This document shows, one piece after another, positions 33,090 to 46,599 of a stretch of 64,000 nt of DNA. Under the pieces are notes generated by a model that saw only the letters and a program-made list of their open reading frames with translations, ran no database searches and was not told where the DNA came from. Position numbers and translations under genes: made by a program. Where the stretch lies: NCBI GenBank assembly GCA_028023455.1, contig JAQFVV010012669.1, positions 312,001 through 376,000 of the forward strand. Direction: 5' to 3'. The first letter of the stretch is position 1; every line of letters starts with the position of its first letter. Source of the DNA: Epiperipatus broadwayi (Eukaryota; Onychophora; Udeonychophora; Euonychophora; Peripatidae).

Positions 33090-34170
33090 AAACTAATCTG
33101 TGAACCATAAATATGTCCACATATAAAATGTGCTAGTCCATTTTTCTGTTTGACATTTTGCGATGCTATCTTTTAATTTTTTCAGCAGAAAATTTTTATT
33201 TTTGAATTACCTCCATGTCTGCTTGCAGTTCTCCATAATATTTTATTTTCTGTCATATATTCCTATTGAAATATTCAATATCGCACTTCTTTACAATGTT
33301 TTTGATATAATCCCTTAATATCATGCTTTATCTCTCCTATAAAAACTATGCTCATATTCATGATAAAACACTCTTTTAGAAAGTCTTGAATTGTTTACTC
33401 ATTTTACATATCTAATCCAATATTTATCTTTCTTATTGCATTGCCAAATCCATATAATATTAATATCATCTATGTTCTTTATTACTTTTTACAATGCTTT
33501 TTTATAACCAACTATTGACAGTTTCAATTGCCCCAGCAATCTTCTTCAGAACTTCTACTTACATTTCCAAATCTTAATTCTAACATTTGGAAATATAAGA
33601 TTTGGAAATATAAGCAGAAGTTCTGAAGAAGATTGCTGGTGCAATTGAAACTGTCAAAAGCACTGTAAGAAGTAATAAAGACAGATGATATTAATATTAT
33701 ACTAATCCAATAAAAGTGTGAGTTTTACAATAATAGAATTACATCAAGCAAATTGAAGAACATATTTATTGGTTTTATAATCTTGGCATTGTATTTTTTA
33801 AATTTTCAAATATCCTTAAATGAAACTTTTCTAATGCCCTTTATATTGCATTGAGGTGTCAAATCTCATTTTCATACAAAAAATAAAATAACAGTTCTAT
33901 ACACAGCTAAATTACTTCACTGTAAAAAAAATATACTATATTTTAATTTATTAAAAGCAACAGCTGCACATTGGAGTAAATCCATCTTTCTGCTTATAGA
34001 ACTACCAAGATATTTAAATTGGCTGGCATTCCCAAATTGATAGCCACCAAGCTAAAAGTTGCTGAAGATTCCCCCATCACCGCCTGATAAAAAGCTTGAG
34101 TTTTTTTAATGTTAAACGTTACATTCAAAAGATTAAGTACATTCTGTAAATCAAAAGTTATAGGAAAAAA
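33090..34170 (-). pseudogene. LINE-B, post-RT and C-terminal remnant, copy 2
   Basis: The minus strand reads LNVTFNIKKTQAFYQ and NLGMPANLNIL near 34140-34000 (the NxKKT block after the RT active site). Near 33440-33100 it reads SRLSKRVFYHEYEHSFYRRD and a W-rich stretch, the region matching KRVFYGEL in intact LINEs. A fold-back is inserted between them (33423-33701). Confidence 0.75.
33423..33701. mobile_element. Fold-back inserted in LINE-B, exact 11-bp TSD, hammerhead-like core in each arm
   Basis: A 279-bp palindromic insertion flanked by ctaatccaata (33412-33422 and 33702-33712). The uninterrupted LINE-B copy at 38.6 kb reads straight through the equivalent site (accaatccaataaaag), confirming insertion. 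The arms meet near 33580. On the outward strand each arm contains CUGAAGA, a 6-bp stem (GAUUGC/GCAAUU with a UGGU or UGGG loop), GAAA and CUGUC: hammerhead order, but with an extra A before stem II and no foldable stem III, so probably decayed. Confidence 0.75.
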
Positions 34171-36402
34171 CTGGCTTTATACACTACATTATTTTAGCAA
34201 TAGTTATTTTGATACAATATTATTTTTGATTTATCATTGGTGGTATTTTGTAGCAATTTTCTTTGTTGTCATTATTATTTCTTTAAATAGTGAAAGTCAT
34301 GTGATGTTCATTCACGAAAATTAATTACGATTTTGAAACTACTGTAATGTTCAAATTTAACATTCTTCAGTTAAAAATTAGAAGGAAAATAAAATAAAGT
34401 ATAAATAAAAGCGAAATTTCGTTTTACAAATAAGTAAAAAGGTTCAATGCAGTGTTTTCTAATTCAATATACAATAACTATATATAAATAAACAATTGGT
34501 GGGACTTAATTATTGGAAATAAATTAATGTTCAACTTTCAAAGTTATATATCGCTATACGTTACCACATATTCGAAAATTATTTTGATTTTTTTATAACG
34601 AGGGTATAAATATAATGAAATGGAAAATTGCAGTAGACATTGCTTGAAATTTGATCATTTCGATTCATTTCAAATAATTATATATATAGGAGATTTTTAG
34701 AATATTGATCTTAATGGAGAGACTAAAGATGGTTATTGTTAGAAAATATATTTAAAAGTAAACAGCTTACCATAAGAAAGTTTATGCTTTGAATATTTAA
34801 TATTATATTATAGTGAAAACTTTAATATAGGGGCGTATATTTATTCATTAATACATTTGTACTTTCATTCTAGTCTATTATATATATCTTTTAAAATTAC
34901 TTCTAGTTTGCCACTATGTTTGTCTTCTCTTTGTATAGTTTATTAATTAAATTCGGAACTATTATAAGAAGTTTTATTCAACATAAATAAATTTTTAAAA
35001 TGATAGTACAATTCATTATTCTACAAAGCAAAAAAAAAGTACAATAAATATTTAGAAGTTGAACATATTCTTAGTTTGAATGTTCTATTTTGTAGTCTAC
35101 TATTATTTGACAGTGAATATAGATAATTTATTTATTTATATTACGGTAAAAGAATAAAAGTTAAACATCATGTAATGAATACAACAAATTTACAATAATT
35201 CCATGCTTCAACATAAAAATTTTAAAATCTGAACTCAAAGATGATTATAATGCAATGAAATTAAAAAATATATAATAAAGTTTTAGCAAATTGCCACATC
35301 TATTTATATCTAATAAATGCATATTTCACAACAATTAACAAATATACAAGCAAGCTCTCAGAAGATTGTAATATATTGTACAGCACAATTCATATTTAAA
35401 AATAAGTTTATCTTTTGAAATCAAAAATTTTATAATGTAGAATGCTATAAAAGCATATAATATAATTTATATATTACATGCAAATACAAAAATAATTAAC
35501 ACATCTTTGATTTGTAGAATCAATAGCAGCAAAATAACATTTGATAACCAAGGCAATTCAACATTTTAGCACTTGGCTATTGAATTTCCATTAGTGACAG
35601 ATTTTTTTTTTTTTTTTGATTGCTGTTATGGTTTCTTATGTACTAAATTTTGGGTTTCAAAGATAAAATATATTCTTTTATATATATACAGTAACCAATA
35701 ATAAGTGTGCGCATATCTTAATTATAACAATATTTGCATATCACTTAAGTAATCTGGACAAAATTTAATGCTTCATTATATATTCCTTTTTTACTTTCTC
35801 ATTTCATACTACAGGAATATCTTTATTAAGATTATAAAGCATTTATAATTATAACTTTTTAATTTTTAGTATGTTGAATCAAATTTATATTTACATTTAT
35901 TTATTTGTGATATACTGAATTCAAATCGAAATTGCCAAGTTATTGAACAAGTATAGATGTGACTTATGCTTAATGTTATAGATTCTTATAACTGGTGGAT
36001 ATTTCAAACTGTTACCTTTCTTATTGACAAGGTACATTATATACATATAAAGGTTTGTGAAATAAAATATTATGGATAGAAAATTTGAATTTCTCATAAT
36101 TCTGTCACTTTTTTTCCTTCCAAGATTTATTACTGTTTACGAATAAATAAATAATCAAATAATTTGTTACTAGAGAGTTTACATGAAAATGGAGCACTAG
36201 AAGTGATACAACTGAGCCACGATCCATGGACTTTGAAGTGTAAATTCCGTTACTCTATAAAAATGTATTAATCCACACAGAACTGGAATTGATGAAAAGT
36301 AATGGTAAGTCGCTATTGTAATAGGATTATAATATTCTTTGTAACTTAATATACATAAAAATGCATAATTAAATACTATAACATAAGGATGACTTAAATA
36401 GT
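34171..36402. other. AT-rich spacer, nothing recognised
   Basis: No supported feature; poly-T run near 35601. Confidence 0.35.
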
Positions 36403-36530
36403 CCACTGCAGGGAAAAGATCTTTCCAAGATGCATCCACAGAAAAGCGGTGAAAGACAAGACAATACCACCAGACTAGTTCATCGTCGACTGGTATGGGT
36501 TTTATGCCCTTCCTTTCTTATTTTATCTTC
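36403..36530 (+). repeat. Conserved interspersed repeat, CCACTGCAG type
   Basis: ccactgcagggaaaagatct, then ctttccaagatgcatccaca, then ataccaccagactagttcat. Less AT-rich than its surroundings and resembling the CCACTGC..GGACAAAGGCCT 3' tails of some animal non-LTR elements. A shorter match lies at 13628-13665. Family not identified. Confidence 0.45.
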
Positions 36531-38289
36531 TAGCTAAGAACAGATAATTATCCATTTATTATTCAATAATTTAGTGGCTATGGATCGGCTACCTAAAAAA
36601 AAAATGCTAAGTTTTTTGGGAAATGTTCAACTCCTAAACAACAACAAAAAAATCTAAATTCGATCCAGATTCAAATCCTTGGCTACAGTAATAGTAAGCG
36701 AATATATTAAAGATGAATTTAAATTAAAGCATTATTTTTTTTTTTTGTTATCATTTACTTTAGATGAATTATATTCTAAAATAAATACATCGCTTATTTA
36801 AAATTTTCTAAATATAAGGGTTCACTCTTTTTAATTAAAACAGAAAGTAAACAACTACTTCTCTAATCTTGATTGTATTTCGCTCATTTAAAAGTCAGAT
36901 TAATTAAGTCTTTTTCAATGCAGAATATCAAATGCTTTGTGTTTAGTTAATAATATAAAGTTTCAAGTTAATTCGAATCGGCTACCAGTTAGTTACTTGA
37001 GCCACTAAACGTCAATAGCAATCTACATCGCATCTTTCTTTCTCTAGTAATAATAATTCTCGTGTAAATAGCCAGATTATTGTCTCTGATTGTGAACATT
37101 AACTATGACTTGTTTAACATTTACAAACTTATAAAAAGAAAGAAGGTGGAGTTTGAAGTAAAAAAATAAACAAAATTGTAAATAAATAAAGTTTCTTCGT
37201 CTTCTATGAATATATCAAAGAATCCTATTGGATAGTTTTATTTTCTTCTAACTTTTTAGATTTTTAAAATAATGACTTACATTCAAACACAGTAGTACTT
37301 AAGATTGTAGAGGGCTTATTAACGTTTAGAATGTATCTCAAAATTAGTCGGCAAGAAAGCATAGGGAAAAACTGGCTAGGAAAAAAAATTACAAAATTTA
37401 TGTAATTATCATAAATAATGAAACAATTCTAAAACATTTTAAAATGCATGACTTTTACACATTAGCTAGAGTCAAGGTTGAATGTAAAGAAGTAAATCAA
37501 TTTATATATATGTTAGTATTTCATTCTACCCATTTCCCAGAACCTAACATAAAAAATAAATAAATTAAAATGCATATGCATAGAGCGTCAATAGCCACTC
37601 TCAAATAAGTTTAGCTATTGAAATTCCAAGAGAATTATTATAAAAAAGTCAATTTTTTTTTAAAGGCACTTGTTGGTCATCTCTACAATGATAAAGTTTG
37701 AATTACTGGAGAAATAAAATGGGACAGTTTCCCTGTGCTAGTTCATAACCCAGTATGTATATTGGACACTCTTTGTTTCAGTTGAAATTTGGAAATTACA
37801 GAAGACCTGAATTAAGTTGAAAACTGCCAATATATATATATGATAATTGAAAAAGAACATAATCCTGAGATTCTGGTGTAATATGCTATAACGCAGTACA
37901 TATTCCATTTTATATATGAATGGATCCAGAACCAAAAAATATATACTGTCACTCATATATATATATATCGTCATTGCATGATACCTAAAAAACACACACA
38001 CTTGGAAGCATAAAAAAAAAATCTAATTCAATATTTTAATACAATAATAAAGAATGCAAACAATCTATTTCATTTTAATTTCTTCTTTTAAAAATGGAAA
38101 ATTTAACAGCTGAATAAAATTAATTAAAGCAGCTGGCAAAGAAATTAGTTAACAGATGGAATTGAATTTAAAACAAACTTTCTTAATGATTGCAAGTGCA
38201 GAGAAGAAAAGACTAAAGAAATAATAATACTATATTAGAGATGAGTTTTAAAATAGTACTAATAATACTATTCTAAAGATGAGTTTTGC
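36531..38289. other. AT-rich spacer, nothing recognised
   Basis: No supported feature. Confidence 0.35.
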
Positions 38290-39340
38290 AATGACTATAC
38301 AAACGAATCCCTTAAACACAAGTATGTCCAAGTATAGAATATGCTGGTACATTATTCTTTTTTATTTGATATTTTACATACTGTCTTAATTTTTTTTCTG
38401 CAGAAAACCTTTCTTTATAAAATATTTCAATATCATATCTAACTGCAGCTCTCCAATGTATTCTATTCTCCATCATAATATATTCCAATGAAAACAGCCA
38501 TCAGTGTGTTTCTTTAGAATATTTTTGAATAATCTTTATAATGCAAACAGTATACGTTTCCACAAAAATCATGCTCAAATTTACTATAAAACATCCTTTG
38601 GGGAAGTTTATATTATTCATTCATATTACATAACCAATCCAATAAAAGATGTCATTTTACAATAGTGGACTCTAGTAAGTTGAAAAACATATTCATTGAT
38701 CTTGTAATTTTCCCACTATATTTTTACAATTTTATCAACTTATTTAAAATTAATTATTTTTTTGTATGTTCTGGGTAATTGTAATATTCACTTAAATGTT
38801 CTGGAAATTTATACAGAAAAGTTAATCTATATATTTTAAATTTAGCTTTTATTCATACTATCAATATATAAGAATATCATAATCATGCCGTTAACGAAAG
38901 CATCTTAAACATGAATAAAAGCTAAAAATAAAATATGTAAATTACTTTTCTATATAAATGTCCAAAACATTCATGTGAATATTACAATCTATTTAAATTA
39001 AATTTTTCCCATACCTTTAAGTTATGATAAAAATGTGTTCAATTCATACTTCCAGTATAAAAAATTAGATAAAACAATAGCTTTATATAAAAACTAATAA
39101 AGTTGCAGCATTTATTTCATTGTGATAAAATATCCTATTTTTTTTTTATCTGTACTATACTTGAACATCTAAATCCACCTTTTTATTTTAAAAGGCTAGT
39201 AAGATATTTAAATTGGCTTACATTCTAAGTTGCCATGGATTTTTTTTTCATGATTGGCTGATAAAAAATTTGATTTGCTGAACATTAATTACAAAAACAA
39301 AGTTTTTATTTGTTGCATTCAAAACATTATGCGCACACCA
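38290..39340 (-). pseudogene. LINE-B, post-RT and C-terminal remnant, copy 3
   Basis: Collinear at nucleotide level with 33090-34170: gactatacaaac near the 3' end, tgcagctctcca, the ccaatccaataaaag segment without the fold-back, and the taaattggct..cattc segment near 39200. Heavily mutated. Probably the 3' half of the copy whose RT is at 39830-40560. Confidence 0.7.
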
Positions 39341-39655
39341 ATTTTGAACTAGCAAGCACATCACAATCATCATCATACTATAAATTCAGACCCAAGAAGA
39401 TGAAAATCTTGCTTTTACTTTTAATAGATTTATTAAAAAATTCATTATCAAGCCTGTCCCTGATTTATTAAGCCCCTATATATATAATAATAATTAATAA
39501 AACAAGACACAAATAGTGTAACTTGCTTTAAGCTTATATTAAAATGTTCACTAGAGGGAGCTTACCACTAGCTCCAATCAAGCTTTAATTTATAAGTGCG
39601 GAATATATATATATATCAATTCTAATATTCTCACGGATAAAAGATGAATTCTTTG

Positions 39656-39799
39656 TATTATTTCTGGGAGTTTTACCGAATAAAAATATAGATGTTTTAG
39701 TGCAATAACAAGTACTTTCCTCAAAGCTCTGAAGAAAGTACTTGTTATTGTACTAAAATGTCTATATTTTTATTACACAGAAGCTCCCAGAAATAATAC
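39656..39799. repeat. Fold-back family D with hammerhead-like core, between (TA)n tracts
   Basis: Arms gtattatttctgggag...aagtactttcctcaaagct and complement meet near 39727. The right arm (39729-39762) reads CUGAAGA, (A)AGUAC-loop-GUACU, AAAA, UGUC. This is hammerhead order with GAAA changed to AAAA. Short (TA)n runs flank both sides (39604-39616, 39801-39813). A half copy lies at 59700-59777. It interrupts LINE-B. Confidence 0.65.
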
Positions 39800-39829
39800 C
39801 ATATATATATATAGTTCCAAAAAATTGAA

Positions 39830-40560
39830 AACAATTTTGGAGCAAGTGTACGTCCTTGTTTAATATTGCTTTTCTCTTCAAATGCTTCAGACTTTCTGTC
39901 TATAATAATAACATTTCACCTCATTATTTCATGAAGAAGCTACAAAATATAAATAAACTTTATTGGACAATCAACTAATGTCAAACAAATGCCACAATGT
40001 TTGATTAATTGATTCAAACACTTTAACAGAATTAATAAAAGAAAAACCTTGTCTATAGTGCTTTTTGATTATCTAAAACCATACTGAATTTCTGATAACC
40101 ATTCATTTATTACTGGAAGCAACTTATTCAATAAAATCCTTGAAAGTAAACTTTGCTATAGTGGATAATAATAATATTTCACTTCAATTTTGTCTATTAT
40201 TTTTATTTTTAAAATTGGAATAATAAAAGTATACTTATGATCAAACAACGCAACTCCATGAGGTCCATATAATTCTAAAAAATTCCAATATTTTTAATGC
40301 TAATAGATCACTAACATATTTTAAGTTTTCTTCTCAGTATCTCATTAGAATCTATAAGTTTTCCATTTTTAGATTTATAAAGAGCTGTCATGACTACTCT
40401 AAAGTGGATATTTTTGTCCAATTCCAAGTGAGGAGATAAAAATAGATCTTTCATTAAAAGTTATCATCTCAATTCTTACATCACTATTCAAAAGATGAAC
40501 AAAATTATCTTTTAATTTGATTTAAATATCATTTAAGAAAATATAATTAATGAATTTAAT
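39830..40560 (-). pseudogene. LINE-B, RT domain remnant, copy 3
   Basis: Minus-strand frames: LLSRILLNKLLPVINEWLSE, IQYGFR.SKSTIDKVFLL near 40110-40030, then FIYIL.LLHEIM and IIIDRKSEAFEEKSNIKQGR near 39960-39870. This is the order of RT motifs in LINE-B copy 1. Stops present throughout. Confidence 0.78.
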
Positions 40561-41750
40561 AAGATGGTGACAACATTTTTCAGATTCATATGTTACTTTC
40601 AATGTATCCAAAAAAAAAAAAGGATCCAAAGTGACCACAAATGGTGAATGTTAATATCACTTTTGTAGTTTTAATCCACCAATCATTTTTAAGATCTTTA
40701 AATCTCAATATTCATTATAAAACCCCACATTCAATTTATTATTTTTCCAACCAGAGAATGCAGTATGTTTTTTCTTGTCATGTTTTTTTTTTAGTAAAAC
40801 CAAGAATAGATTTATTTATATTCATAATATATGTCTTAAGAGAATTCCATGCCTATGTAACATGATAATCCTGAAAATCCAAATTAACAATTTTATTGTT
40901 CTATAGATGTTGAAATTTATCACAAATAGTAGATACTTCTCAAAAACAAACATCATATTTCTTATACATATTACTGAAATAAGACCTCATTTGTAATACA
41001 ACTATCATTTTAATCTTGAAGCACATTAATCTATGATCTGTTCAACAATTTGTATTTGTGTTTTTATAATATGCATTTATCTTCTCCTAATTATAACATA
41101 ATCCAAAATTCTATAACAACAGATTGTTTGAGTTTATAACACACACTAATATCAAAAATCAACTATTTTTGTCACCACAAGCAATAGTCTTAAAAAAAAA
41201 ATTGAACTTTTAATGGCATTACTATAATAATACTAACTGACAATAACAAATTTCTTTTCTCTGAATCATTAGAGCATCATATGCACTAATAAAATGAACT
41301 TGGTACTATAGTGCAATCCAAGATTTATCACTATTATGCTTTCATTAATATATCAAGGAATTCAAAAAATATAAAATACTCAATTAGAATTTACAATATA
41401 TCCAACATCACATAGCTTTCCTTCATTTTTCCAAAAAAACTTGGAATCATTTATCTATTCTGCTGGATTTCCTTTTTCAATAAATCAAATTTCACTAAGA
41501 GCAGCTATAATGATCTCAAATCTTAATACTTCTTCACCTGGATCAATGCTATCCTCAATTCAGGTCTTGAAGAAATTGTGTCATGTAAAATTTACACACT
41601 TCACATATCTACAATTAGAAAAAATAATTTATAATATAAGCCTTAAATTATTGGATGCACATATAATTTATTTTATATATTGTAATGGTAAGAATTGTCC
41701 CTCCACGTAACAAAATCTAGAGCACAGGCAAAATACACAAAAGCTGATCG
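40561..41750. other. AT-rich spacer, nothing recognised
   Basis: Possibly decayed upstream LINE-B sequence on the minus strand; no readable motif. Confidence 0.3.
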
Positions 41751-43900
41751 AATCTAGATGCTGTGGTCCAGAATCCAGCCAACAATCAATCCTTTCACCT
41801 CTGCTCAATGATCTAATACCCTATGGATGACATTTCTCAACTTACACAGACATTCAATTTAACCTCTCAGACCAGCAGTCACCCAGGGTGGAACAAAAGG
41901 CTCATAAATTAACTAACTTAACACTGATTTGGTCAGATATACACATATATGACTAAGTGATTAATTAATATATCAATGATTGTTTATGAAACATAATAGA
42001 ATGATCTACATATAGATATAATGATGTATGTGCAAATAAATCTAGAGTTGGATAAAATGAACTCATGGACAGTAAAATATTATTAATTTAATAAAACAAT
42101 AAATAGTAAAACTAAAATATACAAAATTATGTAATGAGAATGTGAGAGATTATGCTCACAGGCATCATATAACTAATGAGATTAATGTTACATATTGTCT
42201 CATTTTAGGTGTTCAATAAAATATAGTGTGGCATGAAAGTTTATGCCTATATTAATATGCCAAATTTCTAGTTCTTGTGTAGTCTGCTAAATCATATGGA
42301 ACTTAATAGCCAAAGTTATATAACTAACTTAATAGCACTCCTAGGGCATCTATAGATACAAAGTTAAGTCAAGCACATAATTAGGCTGAGATATCCAGGT
42401 TAGTGTGTTAACCTATATTGGGTATACACTGATGCTAGATAAGCGTATAATAAAAAGGGAGCGAAAACTGGTTTATTATAGGTTTACCTATATACTCTAT
42501 GGCACATATTAATAAAGCTAAAAGGTACGAATGGGTCATTATTCATGGACTTCAGCCTCAAAGGCTCAGTTGCCCTACAACCACTCAACTTGCTACAAAT
42601 AGGAACATTAGTAGTTCAGGAAGTCGGATAAGCATTAATTATGAATAACCTAGGTCCTTGTGTCCTAGTTCTAAAAGAGTGTGCTTTACCCGAACTAAGT
42701 GGATAAGTGTGGCCTCCACCAGCAACTCATCAAGAATCATGCAGCAAGCAGATAATTGTACATTGCTTACTTAGTAAGGACACATCCGCAGCTTCTACAT
42801 ATATAACACAAATATGTAAAATTATATTAGCGTACCTTAAAAATAGATAACGTCTATTTGCATATCTATACAACCCAGTTCTCAAATTTAGTATTTCAAA
42901 TATACTATTTAGGGACTAAATTAATTAGTAATCTAGTTTAAGATTATCACCTGCGTCTCAACATATATAAACCTAAGGAGGACAAAGCATATTTGTGGGG
43001 TAATTACGAATAAAACATTAAAATATGCTTTGAGAATATCTCTGTGGCTAGTTCCTATAATGTATGAGTTACATATATAAATAGTTATAATTCATAACTA
43101 GAGTTAAGCAAACTACAATTTTAACTAGCGAGCGAGTGATTATTAGAATATTAATACACAAAATTAATCAGTAAAATAATAATAACATGATCTCGAAACA
43201 GTGAATGAGAAAAACAATAATTAAATTATTTAATATTTATTATAGCGAAGATTTAAAATTATCTTTGCAGATTGACAAGCTAAAATTATACTTATAAATA
43301 CTCGTGGTTTCTAGTTATTTGGCATATTAAATGTATATAATATTAAAATGATAAAATTATAGAATAAATTGAATAGATCAGGAATAGGCATAAAAGACCG
43401 CAGAAAATTATACATTTAGTTTAAAATAGATTATCAGAGTTTACATTTAAAAAGAGAATTCAATATCACAAGTTTTACAATCAGACAAGATTTAAACATT
43501 AGCATTTAATAGTTTTCTTTGCAGATTTTAGAAAAGGTGTTTGGAAAAGCAGATTTAATAAATAGCTAGCTTTTAAAATAAAGAATTGAAAGTCACAGTT
43601 TATGAACAGAGCTCTGAGTGAAAATTTATTGGTGAGTTGTCTTCATAGCAGTTTCTGGGCACTTGGGACGATAATAAGTTGACACTTTTGGTGATGATTT
43701 AAAGTTAATAGAGGTTTTTCCACGGGTTGCTTTGCTGGTGTATGGCATTATGTTTTATCGGACCAAAGTTCTTTCCATCCCCAGCAAGGAAAGAGGTGAG
43801 GGATTGTCTACTTTACTCTATCATTTAAAGGTGAAACGAACATGGGTTCTGTTTACAATTTACTTAATATATATATGATCGATCCTGGGCAACAAAACTT
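41751..43900. other. Unidentified stretch with patches less AT-rich than the rest
   Basis: Patches at about 41755-41900, 42520-42800 and 43620-43850 have visibly more G and C and few homopolymers. No ORF, splice-flanked exon, tRNA or repeat pairing was found in them. Confidence 0.35.
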
Positions 43901-44412
43901 TAAGTATTTATATTTTTCTAACTTTGGCCACCTGGTTATTTTTACAATCTTGTCTGTAGCTGAAAAACCCATTTATTTATTTTAAAAAAATATATTTCAT
44001 TACTAAAACTAGTTGAAAAACCCATTACTTTATTTTAGAGAAACATATTTAGATTTTGTTTTTCTACTTTTTTATCCCTGCAGTTTATTGTGACAATGCT
44101 ATAAAATTCTGAGAATTGTCATTAACCTTTTAAATTTATAAAATCAAGTTCACGCTATTTTAGGACTATTGCATGACCTAATTTAAAAGTTGTTTACAAG
44201 AATTAAGAGTTGCTTTGATAATTAGTAGAAAACTAATTTTATTACCATACAGGCAGAATAACAACAACGAAAATATACATATGCGATTTCAGTAATATAA
44301 CCATAAAATTGACTAAATAATTTAGACTAAATATTTCTTAAACTAAAAATCTTTTAAAATAAATACATATCAGTAATATATACATATACTATTAAATTAT
44401 AGACTTACTGTT

Positions 44413-44450
<38 letters not shown>

Positions 44451-46599
44451 TTTGCATGTATAGTAATTTGAGGTTGTTTAAATGGGTATTCTGAGAGAGT
44501 TTAAACCTGGCATAAAGATAGGTGTGGAGTTAAAACACATGAAATAGGCAGGTGGATAAAACTAACTGTTTCAATATATATGGAATTTAGATGTAAATAT
44601 ATGCTTTTACTACAATCACTGCCCTTTGCTTTACCACTAATAAATAATATGATTATTTCTACTGCTTTAAAGAGAAATCATCCAGCAGCTATCTTTAAAC
44701 CTTTTTAACTATCAAGCTATAAGCCAATTTCAGTTGTTTTTTTCCACATTTCTGAAAATTTGTCATTTACCCACTTTCTTAAAAAAATGAATGAAAAATT
44801 TAGGACATTGGCCAAGAATTTTGCAAAAAGATTAGACTTTCATAGATCATAAAAAACATCACCGAATCTAATATCAAAGTCTTGTTATATCTGGAATATA
44901 TATTTTCCGTTTTGGTTTTAATAGTTACTATTAAAAAATAACTAGAGGAAGATAAAGTAGTACACACATAGAAACATTTTGGTTAGATATTAATTCTACA
45001 TCCCATCTTGTGAACTCTAATTATGTGAAGACTAGTTAATGTTTGGAGAAAGTTTTAAATATTCAGATGCTAGAATAAATTGTAATAAAAGAAATGATCA
45101 ACTACCACATGATGATAATAAATGTTATCTCCTGATCAATAAATTCAATTTCTAGTTGCCTGAATTGATAGAGAATTTAAAATCTGCTTTTAGGATATAT
45201 TTAATATGTAGATAGTTTTTTTTATTATAATTATTTATAATCATTTTTAATTTGAAGCTCTTAAAACATATATATATATATTAATGTTGTTTAGAATAGT
45301 AAACTTAAAATTTATTGAGTTTCTAACAATTAGATTAAACAAAAAAAGAGAATGGTCATTTTTTAAAATAGTAATTTATTACCAGTGACTCGTCAACTTC
45401 ACATTCTTTTTCCAACAGGATGAAGGTTTCTTCAATATATGCAATCTGTTTTTTAAGCTTGGCATGTTTGAATGATATCCTGATCACCTTGTCAATTCAT
45501 CTTGTACTAAATCTGTTATAAACCATGCAAGATTGCTATATCATTTATCCTAAAGAAAAGCTGATTCTTAGTATTTTTTTAAATTTTTTTATTGCATTAC
45601 TTCCATTTTTAAATCATAAATTCTCAATGACAAAAACCAAAACTTATATGAGGGATGTGGATATTATAGCACTATGCTGTCTAGTTTTCACTAATTACTC
45701 AAGTATAACAATAGATGGCTCTATGGTAAGTTCAAATGAACTGTTCTTGTAAGGAGCAAAATTATATTGAATCAAAAAATTTATTGCAAGTAATATGGGA
45801 GTAAAATAAGTGTGAGTGAGCTATCAGAAAGACAATTGAACAGTGAATTTTATTATTAAGTATACTAATAACATGTAACTCTCTTTTGAAGGACAGTTTG
45901 AAAGAGAAATGATAAGTGTGAAAGACAAAAAGATACTTTGTATTGAAATTTGAAGAAAAAATATCTTTGCTGCTAAACTCAAACAAATGGCTTAAGAAAA
46001 AAAAATGTCCACAACTAATATACAATCTTTTTAAAAAATCAAGATTCTATATTGTTAAAAAATCCTATGTAGTTTGGTGCAATGATAGAGTGGTAATTTC
46101 TGAAGTTCAATATACATTGTTTGTGATTCCACTGCCATCTCCAGTGTTCAGACTTTTTATGAATGTCAGAACAATAGCCCCTTCAACTATATTTATTTAT
46201 TGTTAAAATATAAAATTTTAAAATGCATGGGAGATAAAGAAGTTCAAATGAAATTTACTTAATTCAAGTATTGATTAACTGTTCAAAAACTGCTACAACT
46301 TAGATCAATACTTCAGAAAACAATTCAATAAACTTTCATTTCAAGCTTTATTAGTAACCATAATATCCATATTGCTTTCATTTTTACTATAGCTATTATA
46401 TTTTAGTTTTAGAATATCAAAAATCATATTGTAGATTTAAATCTAAAGGGTCTATGAAAATTATTCACTCTACAGTACTTATTAATTTGGTAATAAAGAA
46501 TATATTTAGAAGGTTTGTACAAGTTAGCAACAAAATTCAAAATTCATATATATAAAGAAATACTAATTCAGAGTTTAATTATGTTTATTAAATTAACAT
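43901..46599. other. AT-rich spacer with (TA)n at 44415-44448
   Basis: Contains the microsatellite and short A/T-rich frames. Plus strand near 44700-44830 reads SSYKPISVVFFHISENL, vaguely like the N-terminal RT motif of a LINE, too weak to annotate. Confidence 0.35.

Noticed and set aside
36470-36520. AACUAGUC string like the RZ1 stem III and cleavage site (minus strand)
   Set aside because: No stem II or GAAA, and the surrounding sequence fits a different repeat.
41751-43900. Possible organellar insertion or rRNA because of less AT-rich patches
   Set aside because: No rRNA, tRNA or organellar protein motif was found; left as unidentified.
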